Numbered from the stretch's first letter, positions 12,321-24,394 are shown. The stretch is 64,000 nucleotides of DNA from Sodiomyces alkalinus F11 (GCF_003711515.1 NW_021167083.1:1562481-1626480), one strand, 5' to 3'. Notes: generated by a model from the sequence alone, not told the origin. Numbers and translations: made by a program.

Positions 12321-13757
12321 TGACCGTTTTTACGATAACAGTCCTGCTCGACGCCATCGATTTCACGGCGGCCGTCCTTATAATATCACACCTAGGTACC
12401 TTACCTATATAACATCATTACCCTTCTACTTCACCATTATCGTCTCCGGGCATCTGCATAATCATTCTTATCCAGGTAATTCCCCCCGTCCAGGTCAGCT
12501 CCTATACTAAATATACCAGCCATCTACTAACTCCAATATAACCCAGTACATTCGAGCCATATACCACCATAGATTCTAAATAGGTAAGCATCGTGCTCCG
12601 TCTACCCGACATTACTAAGCTAATATATATCATCAGATAGAAGATAATCGATAATAGCGACATTCGCCGCGATAGAAATCCTTAACTATACTATATACAT
12701 TCGCGGTCGAGATCCTTCTCTTCTCCTTCTTTCTATAATCCACTTTACCGAATCTAGAGTACCTAGAGTCGATAGTATAGAGCTAAGAATGGTAAGTTTA
12801 ATCTAAGCCTGGTTATTAACTTAACTCTAGACTAACAATGATTCGAATATTACCTACCTTAGGAAGCTTTGAACCCCGACTATCGAATAAATTCACTATA
12901 ACCATCCATCTTTCCCTTTATCATAGTCATACCATTCAACGCCACGATAACAGATCACGATAATTCTTGAAAGGTAAGCTGTCGGGGCTGGTAGGTATGG
13001 CGGGTAGAACGATGACCTCGATTATATTTTTCACCAATAGGAATACAACTCGCTGCTATATATTATACCAAGAGGAGTGTGACTTGCCATAATATTTCTA
13101 CCAATGGGGATACTGGTGTTATTACGTATTTAACGAATAAAAAATAAATCCTGGTTCCATTTTTAACCAATAGGGATGTAAATACTTTTGTACCTGTGTA
13201 TCGTATAGCCACTTAAAATTAATATCCTGTCTTTAGCGATATTTATCGCAGCCGGGTATAACTATTCCGTGAAATATATGTTAAAGGAGGATAGTTAGCT
13301 ACGCCCGTGTAAGAATAGAGGGTATAATGTTTTTCAGTACGGCAATCTGGCTAACGAAGGCCATCTCACTACTATAGCTATTTGTACATATAAGAATAGC
13401 TGGCTAACAAAACAGTATGGCGCCTAATTATCACCTGACTATACGACCACTCTATCAAGTTAACAAATATTAATCCTATATTATGTTATGCCAGTAACAT
13501 AACCTGCCCTATCAATAATCCTACCGTAGTCATTACAGCGCACTAGTCGTATAACCCTGACTTCACTATGTATCCAATAGAACACTCGGATCAGCCAGGC
13601 CAATATTATCTACTAGTCATATTGCTAAAGCCAGCCACATCGTTAAATTGCATTTATGTATATCCTTGCCAGATAAGCCCCTGTTTATAAATCTTTGCTA
13701 CATCTTAGTTCTAAGAATGTTTAATCGAGCACTGTGACGAGCCCTGTCACAGTGTTG

Positions 13758-13797
13758 ACACAGTGGCTAACTTATGACCACCAACCCCCCCCTCCCG
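13758..13797 (-). repeat. right inverted terminus of the 6.5-kb element
   Basis: The top strand reads TGACCACCAACC, a C run, then CTCCCG at its end. This is the inverted counterpart of 7281-7320. Confidence 0.75.
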
Positions 13798-13810
13798 CAT
13801 AGGTAAGATA

Positions 13811-14316
13811 AGGCGTGAAGTATCCGTACGTCAGACTTGGCTGCAGGTTGTTGAATGGATATAGGAGGGCTTCTGTATAAAAGGGTTCAATGTTTTTTTT
13901 AACCCCCCCCATTCCCCCCCCCCCCCCCCCCCCCGGAAACCCCGCGGACTCGGTACAACATCACTTTTAGCATCACGCAATGTCGCTTTAAATACGGAGC
14001 AAGAACCGGTTAAACCCAGCTGGCTCGTGAGGACCTGTATCCATTTTCCTATTATTAATCACGCACCATTTCAACCCCATCTTCTCAAGCACCTCATCTG
14101 GAGATCGCACCCCACGTACTATAAAGAAATGAAGAATTGCAAGATATCCACAGAGCCTTCCCCGTAGACAAGCAGCCAAGCTTATGACCTCGTCAAACGC
14201 CTGTCCTATTTCACAGAGACGAATCCGAAGCCCCCGATCTAGTCCCAGGCCCTGCACAAGCCAGAGTAGAGCACCAATAACCAGACCACGCGCAGCTTGG
14301 GAGAGACGCCGTACCG
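13811..14316. other. promoter and 5' flank of glutathione synthetase gene, with poly-C tract
   Basis: Lies between the degraded element and the GSH2 start. It contains two C runs: eight C at 13903-13910 and about 21 C at 13914-13934. A 117-codon minus-strand frame at 13988-14341 overlaps the GSH2 start and shows no family features. Confidence 0.5.
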
Positions 14317-16100
14317 ATGGAGACGGAGAAGCCCGGCGCACTACGCTACCCCCCCCGCCTGAACCAGGCCGAGAGTGATGACTTGGTTCAAGCAGTAAAG
14401 AACTGGGCCCTCGCTCACGGCCTCACCATCCGGCCGCAACCTTCCGTCGTCTCGGACGATGTGGACCCCCAGGGCCTACTCGCAATCAACGTTCCCGTTA
14501 CACTGTTCCCCAGTCCCTTCCCCCGCCAGTGCTTCGATCAGGCCCGGTCTGTCCAGCAGACCTACAATGAGCTCTATGCGGCCATTAGCCGGGATGAAGA
14601 GTTCCTTGCCGGCGCCGTCGATGAGTGAGTGAACATGGTCTCATATCTGTACAGACGGGAAAAGCGGCAAACTAATCATCTTCGCATGCAGAGTGAGGGA
14701 CGGTGATGAGTTCACCTCCAACCTGTGGGACGTCCACTTGCGGGTCAAGAAAGAGGGATACACACAGGTGCGTTGGCTGCCCGGGGGGGGGGGGGCTTCT
14801 TTTCTAATTTTTCTCTCTACAGAATCTTTCCCTTGGTCTGTTCAGATCCGACTACCTCGTTCACCAAGACTTGCCAGGAAACGAACCGCAGATCAAGCAA
14901 GTCGAATTCAACACAATCGCTGCTTCCTTTGGAGGACTCTCTGCACAAACGACCCTGCTTCACAAGTAGCCTTATCCCCCCTCCCCCTAGACCTCCTTTC
15001 TTCATGTTCCCCGTCCTGGTCTGCAACTGTCGCTGCGTTATCTGACACGCCCCAGGTTTCTCTCAACTTCTGAATATCCTCTTCTACAACAGTCCATCAC
15101 CCCCGAGAGCCTCGTGCTACCGGAAAACGACAGTGCTAGAGGCCTTGCTGCAGGTATGCGAGCCGCCTTCGACGCGTACGGCGACTCCGAACTCGGCCAC
15201 GAGCGCTGCATTCTCTTCGTCGTCCAGGACGGGGAACGAAATGTCTTCGATCAGCGACACCTCGAGTATGCTCTCAACGACACCCTAGATCCCATCCGCG
15301 TCTTCCGCATCCCCTTCTCACAACTCCTGGACCACACGAGCATCGCCCAGACCCCGAAGCGACAGCTGCTCTACCACCTCCCGAGGAACCGGTCCAAGAC
15401 GTTCGAAGCCTCCGTCGTCTACCTCCGAGCCGGCTACGGCCCATCGGACTACCCGGACCAACGCGCTTGGGAAGCCCGCTACCACCTCGAGAGGTCCGCC
15501 GCCATCAAGTGCCCCACGGTACTGACGCAAGTCGCCGGGACGAAGAAGGTGCAGCAGCTCCTGGCCACGCCGCGGTCCGACGCCGACGCCGACGCCGACG
15601 GCCCTTCCATCCTGGGGCGCTTCATCCCGGACCCGGACGACGCGCCCCTCTCCGCGCAGGTGTGGCGCACGTTCAGCAACATCTACCCGATGGATACCTC
15701 CGAGGCCGGGCGGAAGGCGCGGCAGGTCGCCCTGGACCCGGAGCTCTGCCTCCACTACGTCCTGAAGCCGCAGCGCGAGGGCGGCGGTAACAACCACTAC
15801 CGCGAGGACATCCCCGTGTTCCTGGAGAAGACGCCCGAGTCGCACTGGGGCGCGTACATCCTCATGGAGCTCATCACGCCTCCGAAGCAGGAGAACATCA
15901 TCCTGCGCAACGGCAAGCTCGAGGAGGGCGGTGTCATCTGCGAACTCGGCATCTACGGCACTTGCGTCTGGAACCAGAGCACGGGCGAGTTGTTGCGGAA
16001 CGAGGAGGCGGGATATCTGCTGCGGACGAAGGGGGATACGAGCAACGAGGGTGGCGTGGCTGCTGGGTATGGGTGCATGGATAGCTGCGCTCTGGTATAA
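14317..16100 (+). CDS. GSH2: glutathione synthetase (eukaryotic type)
   Basis: Catalyses ATP-dependent joining of gamma-glutamylcysteine and glycine, the second step of cytosolic glutathione synthesis (EC 6.3.2.3). The four exons are 14317-14624, 14692-14767, 14823-14965 and 15056-16100, giving 523 residues, close to the usual ~490-500 plus short inserts. Diagnostic stretches are VEFNTIAASFGGLS in exon 3, the Gly-rich ATP-binding loop LKPQREGGGNN near residue 411, and the C-terminal ELGIYG and GGVAAGYG segments. All introns are GT-AG and restore the family sequence. The third acceptor (CCCAG before 15056) was chosen because it restores frame and the KFLSTSEYP linker. An Asp-Ala repeat encoded near 15577-15600 is a local GACGCC expansion. 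The gene lies only about 0.5 kb from the RIP-degraded element but is itself intact. Confidence 0.96.
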
Positions 16101-16495
16101 ACGAGGAGCATCAACTCAAGCTTCCAAAAAAATGAGGCATAGAGATCAGCCAGAATTGAGGACCTAGAACTCGTTTCGTTGCCTTGCTTTGTCTTAGCCT
16201 GCTCTGCTCTGCTCTACACTGTGAAGCGTATGCTAAATATTCATAAAGCAGCTGGAAGATTCAAAATGAGGTCAAGTGCAATCCTTTGCGATTCTTAAAG
16301 GGGTATTAGATAAAATCTCGCCCAAGCTATGGGCTCTCCTACTAGTACTATCCACCCAACCTAATTTTACACATCTTGTCCGCGGTGATGGCATTCGCGA
16401 CGTAAAGTAGTACATATGGAGGGGAGAAAAAAACCGAGACTGTTGCGTCATATCGGTAAAATAATCACTGGGCCTCTACAGCATCAATTGATGCG
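16101..16495. other. convergent 3' intergenic region, GSH2 / SSB
   Basis: Short 3' flank shared by two convergent genes. No gene or structured element is seen. A CTGCT repeat lies near 16198-16214. Confidence 0.5.
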
Positions 16496-17062
16496 TCACT
16501 CGCCTGACGGGTTGCCGGGACGCCGGAGGACTTCAACATTGCCTGAGAACCGAATGTTAGCGTTAGCGTATGGTCTATTCAAATGGGCAGCTGAATATGG
16601 GGCAGACATACGCTGGATAATGCTGAGAGAACTCCTGGTCTTGCCCTCGGCATCCTGGTAGGTGTTCATGGTGGCATCTCCCTCGACGTAGACAAGAGAT
16701 CTAGAGGCGCAGAAAGAGATGTGTTAGTAACAACAATGTCGGGGAGGGTTCGTCGGAAGGAGGGAAAAGCGAAAAGCGAAAACGCACCCCTTGGGCAGGC
16801 TCTGAAGGTAGTCGCGACGGGGACCCTGGGGCTCGAAGCTCGAAACACGGAACCAGCTGGTGTGGCGGTTATCCCGGGGCCCGCTGTTGCTGGCGATGGC
16901 GTATTTGAGCACCTCGTGTCCGGTGCTGGTGGCCTGCAGCTCGGGCGTGTCGGCCAAGTTGCCGACGATGGTGATGCGGGCGACGCCGCGGGGGGAGGTG
17001 GTGCTGAAGGACCGCGCAGCAAGGCGCGGGGTCGCAATGACACGGCGAAGGGCGGCGGACAT
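16496..17062 (-). CDS. RIM1: mitochondrial single-stranded DNA-binding protein (SSB/RIM1 family)
   Basis: Binds single-stranded mitochondrial DNA during replication and maintenance. The three exons are 17062-16788, 16700-16612 and 16542-16496, giving 136 residues, the usual size for the family. Residues ~1-26 (MSAALRRVIATPRLAARSFS...) form an Arg/Ser-rich presequence typical of matrix import. The OB-fold follows, with RITIVGNLADTPEL, SWFRVSSF and, after the first intron, LVYVEGDATMNTYQDAEGK. The last exon supplies the short C-terminal strand ending in RRPGNPSGE. Both introns are GT-AG (GTGCGT...CTAG and GTATGT...TCAG) and preserve frame. The gene is divergent from the STE3-like receptor gene and convergent with GSH2. 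The yeast symbol is used by family resemblance. Confidence 0.93.
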
Positions 17063-18703
17063 TGTGGGCGAGGCGTTTTTGAACGTTGAGAATTGAAAAT
17101 GGCGAAGATGGTACGGTGGGCGAAAAGAGACTGGGCTGGCGATAGACTGAATAAGGTAGGTGGAATGATTGTGTTGTGTGGGAGTTTTTAATTAGATTTG
17201 CATCTACCGAAAGCGTCTTTCGACTTTGGTCACAAGATTGTCGCGTCCTGAGACGCGAACAGGGGTGGGTGCTGGGGGGCGGGCCCCTGACAGTTTGGTT
17301 ATTAATCACCCACCAGGGTAGTTGGCCCGTGCATGGAGCTCAAGGCCCCGATATATCGGGCGGCTTTGATATGTAACTATCAAGACGCTGTCTATGTCCT
17401 AAGTGAAATGTGATGCATCAAAGCAGAGGTTATGCTAAACTAGGGTGGCTTTTCCTAATTCGGGTCTGAATACTGCAACATCTTCCTCAACCATCACCCT
17501 CGTGTTCGGGGCTGTCACCAACCCCCCAGGGCAGCGAGCGGTTGAAGATGTGATACAATGTATGGAAATGCCGCTGACGAAACGAAGACTGGACAGTAAC
17601 AAGCGGGCGCTTATATTGCTTGTGTGACAGCCGTGCGCATGCGTACAGGATCACCTCTCGGTCCGATCCAGGACGACCAGGACGACCCTCATTGGCAACC
17701 CATGAGTCTACTGTAGTTGTCTACACGAGGAGACTGCATGGCAAGCGGGGTTGGGGGCTTTGCTTTCCAAGGGGGCCGACGGCATTGCACCAAGTACTGC
17801 AGTCTCCAGGGATAGTTGATGTTTTGGGCGAACGGCGCGCATTCTGGGTCTTGCGGCCGGCATTTTCTATTTTGGCTCGGACCCCGGATCGGGACGAAAA
17901 GCAACAACCTCCCGGCTGATCTACGCTTCTATACGGGAGCCATTCCGTATTGGGTTCTGAATAAGAGCCTTGAATAGTTCCAGAGCCTTCACCGTCAAAC
18001 GTCAAACGTCCAACTTGCCGCGAACGGTCAAGTTTCTCACCTATCGGCTATCGCTTTGATATACGTTACATCTTCACCATCGCCTGCCCGCACTTCTCGT
18101 CACTTTTTGGGCTATTCTGGGAGGCGAAGGGCGAAGTTTCCATCTCGCTGATGCCTTGGCTTGAAACTATTCTATGAGTGTGCCTTTTTACTTCTGATAT
18201 AACATGTGCTATGGCATGGCCTTTGGTCGTCTGAAGTCTCGTGGTTCACGGGCGTATTGGTCTCGCTCTATTGGCATCTATTGATCTTATTGACCCAATT
18301 GACCTATTGAGCAGAACAACAGTAGAAATCCGTGATGCTACCAGCTAACTACACCTTGTTCTTCATATAGTTCCTCTCGCTGACCTTCGTCCGAGTCTCT
18401 CTCCCTCCCTCGTCTTTATCTATCCCACTGCGTCTATCTTCGTTTTCTCTTCGTCCCCAGATCCTCCCCATGCCTCCCCGATACTCTTCTGCTGCCATAG
18501 TCTTGAAGCAAACATCCCGAGCATCAGGGGCTTAGCTCTCTGGGATCGACTCTGCGTAACGGTGACGGTAAAGAGGCAACGAGAACGAGTCTCAGGTCTC
18601 GCAGCCGCCCTTGGTTATTTATATTTCCCCTCGTTGGCGACGCCTTCAACAACATATTCCCATCCTCATCAAACCCCTCTCCTGCCGCTTTGTCGTCGTC
18701 AAG
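17063..18703. other. divergent promoter region, SSB / STE3-like receptor
   Basis: About 1.6 kb between two divergently transcribed genes. The last ~350 bp before the receptor start are pyrimidine-rich, as in many fungal 5' leaders. The ATG at 18611, in frame with the receptor, would add 31 residues of poor coding character and is judged leader sequence. No RNA gene is recognised. Confidence 0.5.
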
Positions 18704-20822
18704 ATGGCACCGCTGCCGCCTGGCGTAACGGAACTCTATCCCATGGTTCTGGCCCCCTTACCGGTTCCAGACCCCGTCACTAACCCGGCGCTCATGGCAA
18801 ACCTGGTCTGCCGAGTCGTGCTCGGAATCATAGCCAACATCATCTGCTTGGTCCCCCTCCGCTTGCTGTACAGAATCGGAGAGTTCTCAGCCGTGGTGTT
18901 CGTTGCCAACATGATAGGCCTGAACTGCCTCACGGTCATCAACGCTCTCATCTGGCGCGACGACAACATGACCGAGTGGTGGCCCGGTTACGGTTGGTGC
19001 GACATTCACCCGTTCCTCTACCGCCCCATGATGACTCTCTTCACCACTTCGGTTCTGGCTATTAGTCGGAACCTCTCAGTACAAGTCAGCATGCTACGCG
19101 CCCACCCCTTGACCGTCAGGGAGAAGCGTAGGAAGAACCTCGTCCAGGCACTCATCATGTTTCCCGTGCCGCTTATTCAAATCGCCTGGATTTATCCCAT
19201 CACCGCTCAGCGCTATACCATCGCTACGCTAGTGGGATGCGACTGGAGAGTTCACAGAAGTTGGCCTAGGCTGGTCTTCATCACCCTACCAACACCCATA
19301 CTCTCCCTGATGTCCGGTTATTATGCGAGTGAGTATTTCTCCTCCTTCTCTCCTCAACCTCTCCCCCCATCCAGGGGCTCTGTCTCGCCGGACTAACACA
19401 ACCCCCCCCCCCTTCCCTAGTTCTCACCTACTTGCGCTACCGTGAACTGCGCAAGGCAACGCGCGGAGCGCTCTCCTCCAATAGCTCAGCAATATCGAGG
19501 CAGAACCGCACAAGGAGGCGCCTCTACCTTCTGACCATCTGCATTCTGATCCCCTATATCCCGCTCCAGTGCGCCCACGCCGCGCTCAACATCACCGAGA
19601 CGCTGCCCCTTGAACCCTTCGACTACCACAGAGTCCGTAACGACGAGAACGCCCCGTACCCGTGGAACTCGATCTTGCTTCGACCATCCTCCGAGATCAA
19701 CTTTGCTTTCATGAACAACAAGTTCATCTCCATTGCCACCGCCTTCCTCGTGTTCTTCCTCTTCGGCGCCACCATCGATGCCCGCAGTACCTACCGTCGT
19801 TACTTGCTCGCCATGGGCTTCGGCAAGCTGTTCCCTCGCCTCCATGAGCCGTCGTACCGCGCAGCGGGAATGAACAGCATCTCCAATCCCAACACATCCT
19901 GGGCCACACGGACGTACGTCACATCCTTTCTTTGCAGTTGTACCTTCCCTTGCCCCCTCCTACAGCTATTTGTTTTCCCGTGTGACAGATTCTACAACGT
20001 GGCACTTCTTTAACTAATTCTCTACCCCTCCCCTTAAGTGATACTACCACTACTACGCTCCTCAAGGGCCATGCGCGCCACTCATCCCAGCAGTTTAGCC
20101 GTATCGGCTCGTACTCCCAGGCCAGCGGGCCTGGAAATGAGTTGGGTGAATCTCACCCTTCCATCCACCTCCCAGACTTGACTCTACCAGAGGATCGCAA
20201 TCGGAACAACAGGTCGATTCGAGAAATGGCCGAGCTAGGCGCACCGCGAACCCAGCCTCTTCCCCAACGCCCCTCGGCCGCAGATACCGACGCCATCGAC
20301 CTCCCGCACCGCAACCCCTTCCCGTTCCGCACGCACCTGAACATCCACCTCCCGTCCTTCCAAATCTCCCTACCCAGATTCCTGAACTGGAAAAACAAGA
20401 GCAGCGGGGACACCGACCCCAACGCGTCCCGTGTCGTGCTACACGACTCCCGCGGCACGGCAACAAACAGGAGCAGCGGCAGCGGCAGTGGCAGCAACAC
20501 CACCACCACCACCACCATCACGCCGCCTGAATGCAGTGGCGGCACCGTGTCATCCGACCCAAACCTCTCCTGGCTGCCCCAGCGGGAAAGGGAGAGGATA
20601 TTCACCCGCGTCTGGTCCGGCGAGGAGGAGGAGGAGGAGCAGCAGCAGCAGCAACACCAATCTTCTCTTGGGGGACCGGACCTGGCGCGCCGGGGCGGGG
20701 CGGACGTGCTGCTGCCACCCCTTTGTCCGGACGCCATCGTTCCCGCGGTGCCACCGCCGCCGTCCGCGAGGGTCGTGACGGTGCGGACGCATATCTCGCA
20801 GCAGCGTGTGGTGCATAGGTAG
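18704..20822 (+). CDS. STE3: STE3-type a-factor pheromone receptor (PRE-1-like GPCR)
   Basis: Seven-transmembrane G-protein coupled receptor for the lipopeptide mating pheromone, acting at the plasma membrane upstream of the mating MAP-kinase cascade. The three exons are 18704-19328, 19421-19913 and 20039-20822, giving 633 residues. The seven hydrophobic segments lie in the first ~330 residues. STE3-family stretches include RNLSVQVS after helix III and GCDWRVHRSW before helix V. The C-terminal ~290 residues form a long cytoplasmic tail. It is rich in Ser, Thr, Pro, Gly-Ser, poly-Thr and Glu/Gln runs, as in Neurospora PRE-1. The first intron reads GTGAGT...CCTAG and the second GTACGT...TTAAG, both restoring frame. 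The acceptor TTAAG at 20038 was chosen over ACAG near 19988 because only it keeps the tail open. Receptor class is firm; the ligand is inferred from family. Confidence 0.94.
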
Positions 20823-21953
20823 ATTGAGAGAGAGAGAGACGGGGCCAAGGGTCCCCGGTTTGATGAGGGCGCAGATTGATTTGTGGATGGTTACCTATCC
20901 CAAGGGATCGGATCTGTCCACGGCTTCCAGTCCTCTCTTCCCCCCCTTTGCTGTCGATGGGGGATACTCCTTTTCTCTCGGTCATCGCGTTCATCTCCAT
21001 TTATATTGCATTCATAGCCTGTTTCGGAATAGGGGCAAAGGCGTTGACACTCTTGACATGTCATTATTTGTCCCTTGCGAGGGTAGCCGTACCGGATAGG
21101 TCTCAAAAGCCAGTTTTAGGTAAATAATACAGGAGTTGACACACCACGGTCAGAAACGCCAACAGACTGTCTATCTCTGTCAAGCGGGGAGAGCCCGATG
21201 GTGGCGTGGCTACGCCATATGATGCCGAAGTGTATATAAGACCATCAAAAATGAAGCAATAATGGAGCAAGTTCGACCGAATATAAGCTGAATGTTCACT
21301 GATCCCAACTCTAGCCCGTTGTAATAGTTACAGTCACAGTCGCTTGATTTCCGCTTCGTCCTCCGTTCCTGAAGTAACAAAATAGGTGACATGGAGCGCA
21401 AGTCCCCCAATCTTGAATTCCCGTGTTGATAATAGAACTATAACGTAAGAGGGCGGCTGCACGGCGGCTCGCGCAACCTGGTCTTCATTACCCCTTTTAA
21501 ACCCCCGACATTCAAGCGTCCAACTACTTCCAAGTCTTTAGAGAAATATCCCCGAGTTAAAAATAGAGAAGAGAAAATAAGAAGAAAATAAGAAGAAAAG
21601 AAAGAAGAAAAAAAAAGAAGGAAAAAATAACAAAGAAAAAAACAACAAAGAAAAACAGAAACTCAAACGCCGCGCCATGCCGAGCTTTACACTGGGCATT
21701 AGAAGCCAAAGAATCTTTCGCAACAAAGCGGATATCAAACCCCTTTCGAGAATCCCCAAGTCGTTACAACGTAGAAGCCACAGGTTGCCTGCCCCCCCGC
21801 CTTCCTGTGGTGGGACAAAAGGTGAAGCCCTCGAGTCGAGTAAAAATTAAATAAAACCATGTATGGGAGAGAAGCAGTTGCAGAGAAAAGAAGAGAAAAA
21901 GGTGCAGGTTGGCTGAAGTGGGTTCGAGGGGTGTGTTGTGCGGTTGCTTCATC
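20823..21953. other. convergent intergenic region, receptor / Erf4-domain gene
   Basis: About 1.1 kb of 3' flanking DNA between convergent genes. An A/G-rich tract spans about 21560-21660. No supported gene or RNA is seen. Confidence 0.5.
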
Positions 21954-24394
21954 TTAAGCGGTCATGACCGGGGCATGAGGCTCCGCCGAAGGACCGGATC
22001 TTGATGCTCCGGGTGTGCTGGGGACAGGTGCCACCTCTGGATCTGATATTTGTATGTCCAGCTAAATAGATGTGTCAGTCGAGAAGGCCCGACCATGCTC
22101 GTGGGGTAAAATGGAAAAGGCTTGAAAGGGAAGACGAGAGTAAAACTCACAGTCATGTAGCCCGTACGGCGCAACGGGATGATTTTCGGCGGAATAGCGC
22201 CCTCGTCCAACCGAACGGTCTTGGCCATCTCCCTGTTCCACTGCTCTATCCAGTCCTCCAGCTTCTGCAGGCGCGCCTTGACGGCGGTGAGCCCAAAGTC
22301 GTCCCAGAGCCAGCCGGTGACGAGGCCGAGCATGGCGTCGACGACGTTCCGCCAGTTGTACGGGCTGAAGATGGGCACCAGCTCGCTGTTCAGCTTCTCC
22401 ACCACCCGCCGGAACTCCAGCTCCGAGAGGCCGGCCGGGTCCAGGATCTCCGGGTAGAGGTTGGAGAAGGTCGGCGCGAGGTCGCCCTCCATCAGCCAGT
22501 CCCGGCGGACGCGGATGATGCGGGTGGTCTGGTACTCGAGCGAGTCAACGGGCACGTGCGGGTTCAGGTGCGGGTAGCAGGGGTGCTGGGGCCCCCATTC
22601 CTCGCCGTCGGGCTGCACCTCCTCGCCCATGATGGAAGAATTGGTGGAGGACAGGGCGGAGCCGATGCCCTCGCCCGTGGACAGTTTGGAATGGCGGCGG
22701 GGATCCAGCATGTCCGGGCCCCGCTCCAGGTCCCGGGAATGGGATCTTCGAGGAGGCTCCCCCGTTTCATCGGCCATGGTCGCTCTTCCTTTGCCCTTGT
22801 CTAGTTTGCTGGGAGGTGGTGGTTTTTGGAGACCCTCTTCTTCAACGTCTTTTTCGACGTCTTCTTCGTCGTCTTCTTCGACACGCGGGGTGACGCTACA
22901 GAAGCTTTGCCGGTCGGGTCGGGGCGATGCCGAGTGCCGTCGTGCGCCTGGGTGCAAGCCGAGTTCTGCGTCGCCGGGATGCAGGGAAGGGCCGGGCAAT
23001 CCCTTATCGTCGTAGGAATGTCGGACCGATCGTGGGAGGCTGACGCGGTTGTCGCTGCTGCCGCGTCGGTCTATCTGCAGGCTGTTCCGGCTGGAAGGAG
23101 GATGTCGGGACCGGCGTTGTTCGGGTAGAGTCAAGAGAGGATAGTCGCCAGCACCAAGACCGACAGGACCGGGTGGGTCGGCGGATTGGTCGAGTGTGGG
23201 ATGGCACAGGGGTACTGGGGGAGGCGGAGGGGTCGACAGTCGTCGTCTTCGGACGGTCGGCGGCGGAAGTCTCGGAGTCGAGTTGGACGGGTTCCACAGG
23301 CGAGCGGCGCCGGCGAGGCGATGGAGACGGCGTGGAGCCGAACCTGCACGGGATCGAAAAGGCGTACGCGGGACGAGGCTGCGGGGGGGGATAGGGGCAG
23401 GGCCAGGGGTGGGGGCGGAGGCAGGAGCGGAGGCAGGATCAGGCTGATGCGAGCGACCCTGCTGGTAGCCGGACGGGTGGTCTACTGGCGGGATGCGAGA
23501 CGAGGGCGTAGCCGACGGATGGAGGAGACCGCTTGGGTAGCGAGGTTGGTGGGATAGCGAGGGAAGTCGAGGGTTTGCGGAGTCTTCTAGGGAGGCCGGG
23601 TGAATCGATTCGGGGTCTTGTCTCGCGTGTGAAGCCGTTGGAATGGTGACTGGCAGAGAGCCGTCGAAACGGCCTCCTTGGGCAGGACTGCCTGACCGTC
23701 CGAGCGAGGGTGAGGAGGTGATTGCTCGTTCTGTCGATGTGGGTGGTCGTATTTTTCGCGGTACTGGTGTCGTCGACAACGTTGTTGTTGTTGGGGGCGG
23801 CGGCGATGTTGCGCGGGTTGATGGAGGCAGAGAAGAGTCTGCCCCGAAGCCTCGTGTAATGACCCGGTTGAGGTTGCCAGCGTCTCCGGGTTTGCTGCTG
23901 CTGGGTGGACGGATTGATTTTTCGCGGCCAGGGCGAACGAATCCCCGAGAAAGAGACGGGGTGGAAGTACGAGTACGAGTACCAGGGCTAGGGGGTGAGG
24001 ACGAGCCGGATGGCGGCAGTTGAAGCGGTTGCAGTCGCGCCTCCGGTAGGAATATTGATAAGGGTGGTAAGGATGGTAAGGGGGGTGGTATTGGGAGGGT
24101 GAAGCTGCTGCAAGATGGCCGTGGGTGGAGACGGAGACGGAAAGGTGGTTGGTGTGTGCTGCTGGCGGCGGTGGACTTGGTATTGGTGCTGGTGGTGCAG
24201 GTACCAGGAGATTGTAGCTGCCAATGCACGTGAAACGTGACGAGGAGGAAGACCACGATGAGAAGGAATGACTGGACACCATATGTAAGAACGGCAAGAA
24301 CGAGGGACAAGCGAAAGCCCTCGAACTGTCTTTCTTCCCCGTCAATTATTATGGCTTGCCGAGTTTGTTGAAAGTGGAAGATTTTCTGAACCAA
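21954..24394 (-). CDS. erf4: Golgin A7/ERF4-domain protein (Ras palmitoyltransferase accessory subunit)
   Basis: Erf4 partners the DHHC enzyme Erf2 to palmitoylate Ras at the endomembranes. Exon 1 is 24394-22151 and exon 2 is 22061-21954, joined by a GTGAGT...TTTAG intron in phase 0, giving up to 783 residues. The ERF4 domain is C-terminal. It runs from TTRIIRVRRDWLMEGDLAP through ELEFRRVVEKLNSELVPIFSPYNW to WLWDDFGLTAVKARLQKLED. The preceding ~500 residues are Pro/Ser/Arg-rich and probably disordered, with an acidic patch (EEDDEEDVEKDVEEE). The start is uncertain. The first ATG of the frame adds a hydrophobic segment near residues 30-52, unusual for Erf4. The true start could be an unseen 5' exon or the internal ATG of MADETGEPPR at about 22778. 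Domain assignment is confident; the N-terminus is not. Confidence 0.84.

Larger units (their letters stand above)
7281..13797. mobile_element. RIP-degraded ~6.5-kb element with inverted termini and two divergent gene remnants
   Basis: The ends are inverted copies. Position 7281 starts CGGGAGG, a run of nine G, then TTGGTGGTCA and AAGTT. The complement of 13797 leftwards reads CGGGAGG, a run of eight G, then TTGGTGGTCA and AAGTT. About 30 bp match well. A further TACCTA is shared just outside both ends, so the true termini may be near 7273 and 13805. No clean target duplication is visible. Inside both ends lie CATAGTG/CACAGTG subterminal repeats. The interior is rich in TpA and riddled with TAA/TAG, as expected after RIP. 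A minus-strand gene trace runs from about 11.0 to 8.1 kb and a plus-strand trace from about 11.5 to 12.3 kb. Size and structure suggest an autonomous DNA transposon. I do not recognise its superfamily. Confidence 0.7.

Noticed and set aside
7281..13797. Starship element with a DUF3435 tyrosine recombinase captain
   Set aside because: The element has inverted termini and is only 6.5 kb, and no tyrosine-recombinase motif was readable in the remnants.
13988..14341. 117-codon minus-strand frame upstream of GSH2
   Set aside because: It overlaps the GSH2 start codon region, and its composition and lack of domains fit chance.
14317..20822. GSH2-SSB-receptor block as a mating-type locus
   Set aside because: No alpha-box or HMG mating-type gene is present; STE3-type receptors are normally unlinked to MAT in Sordariomycetes.
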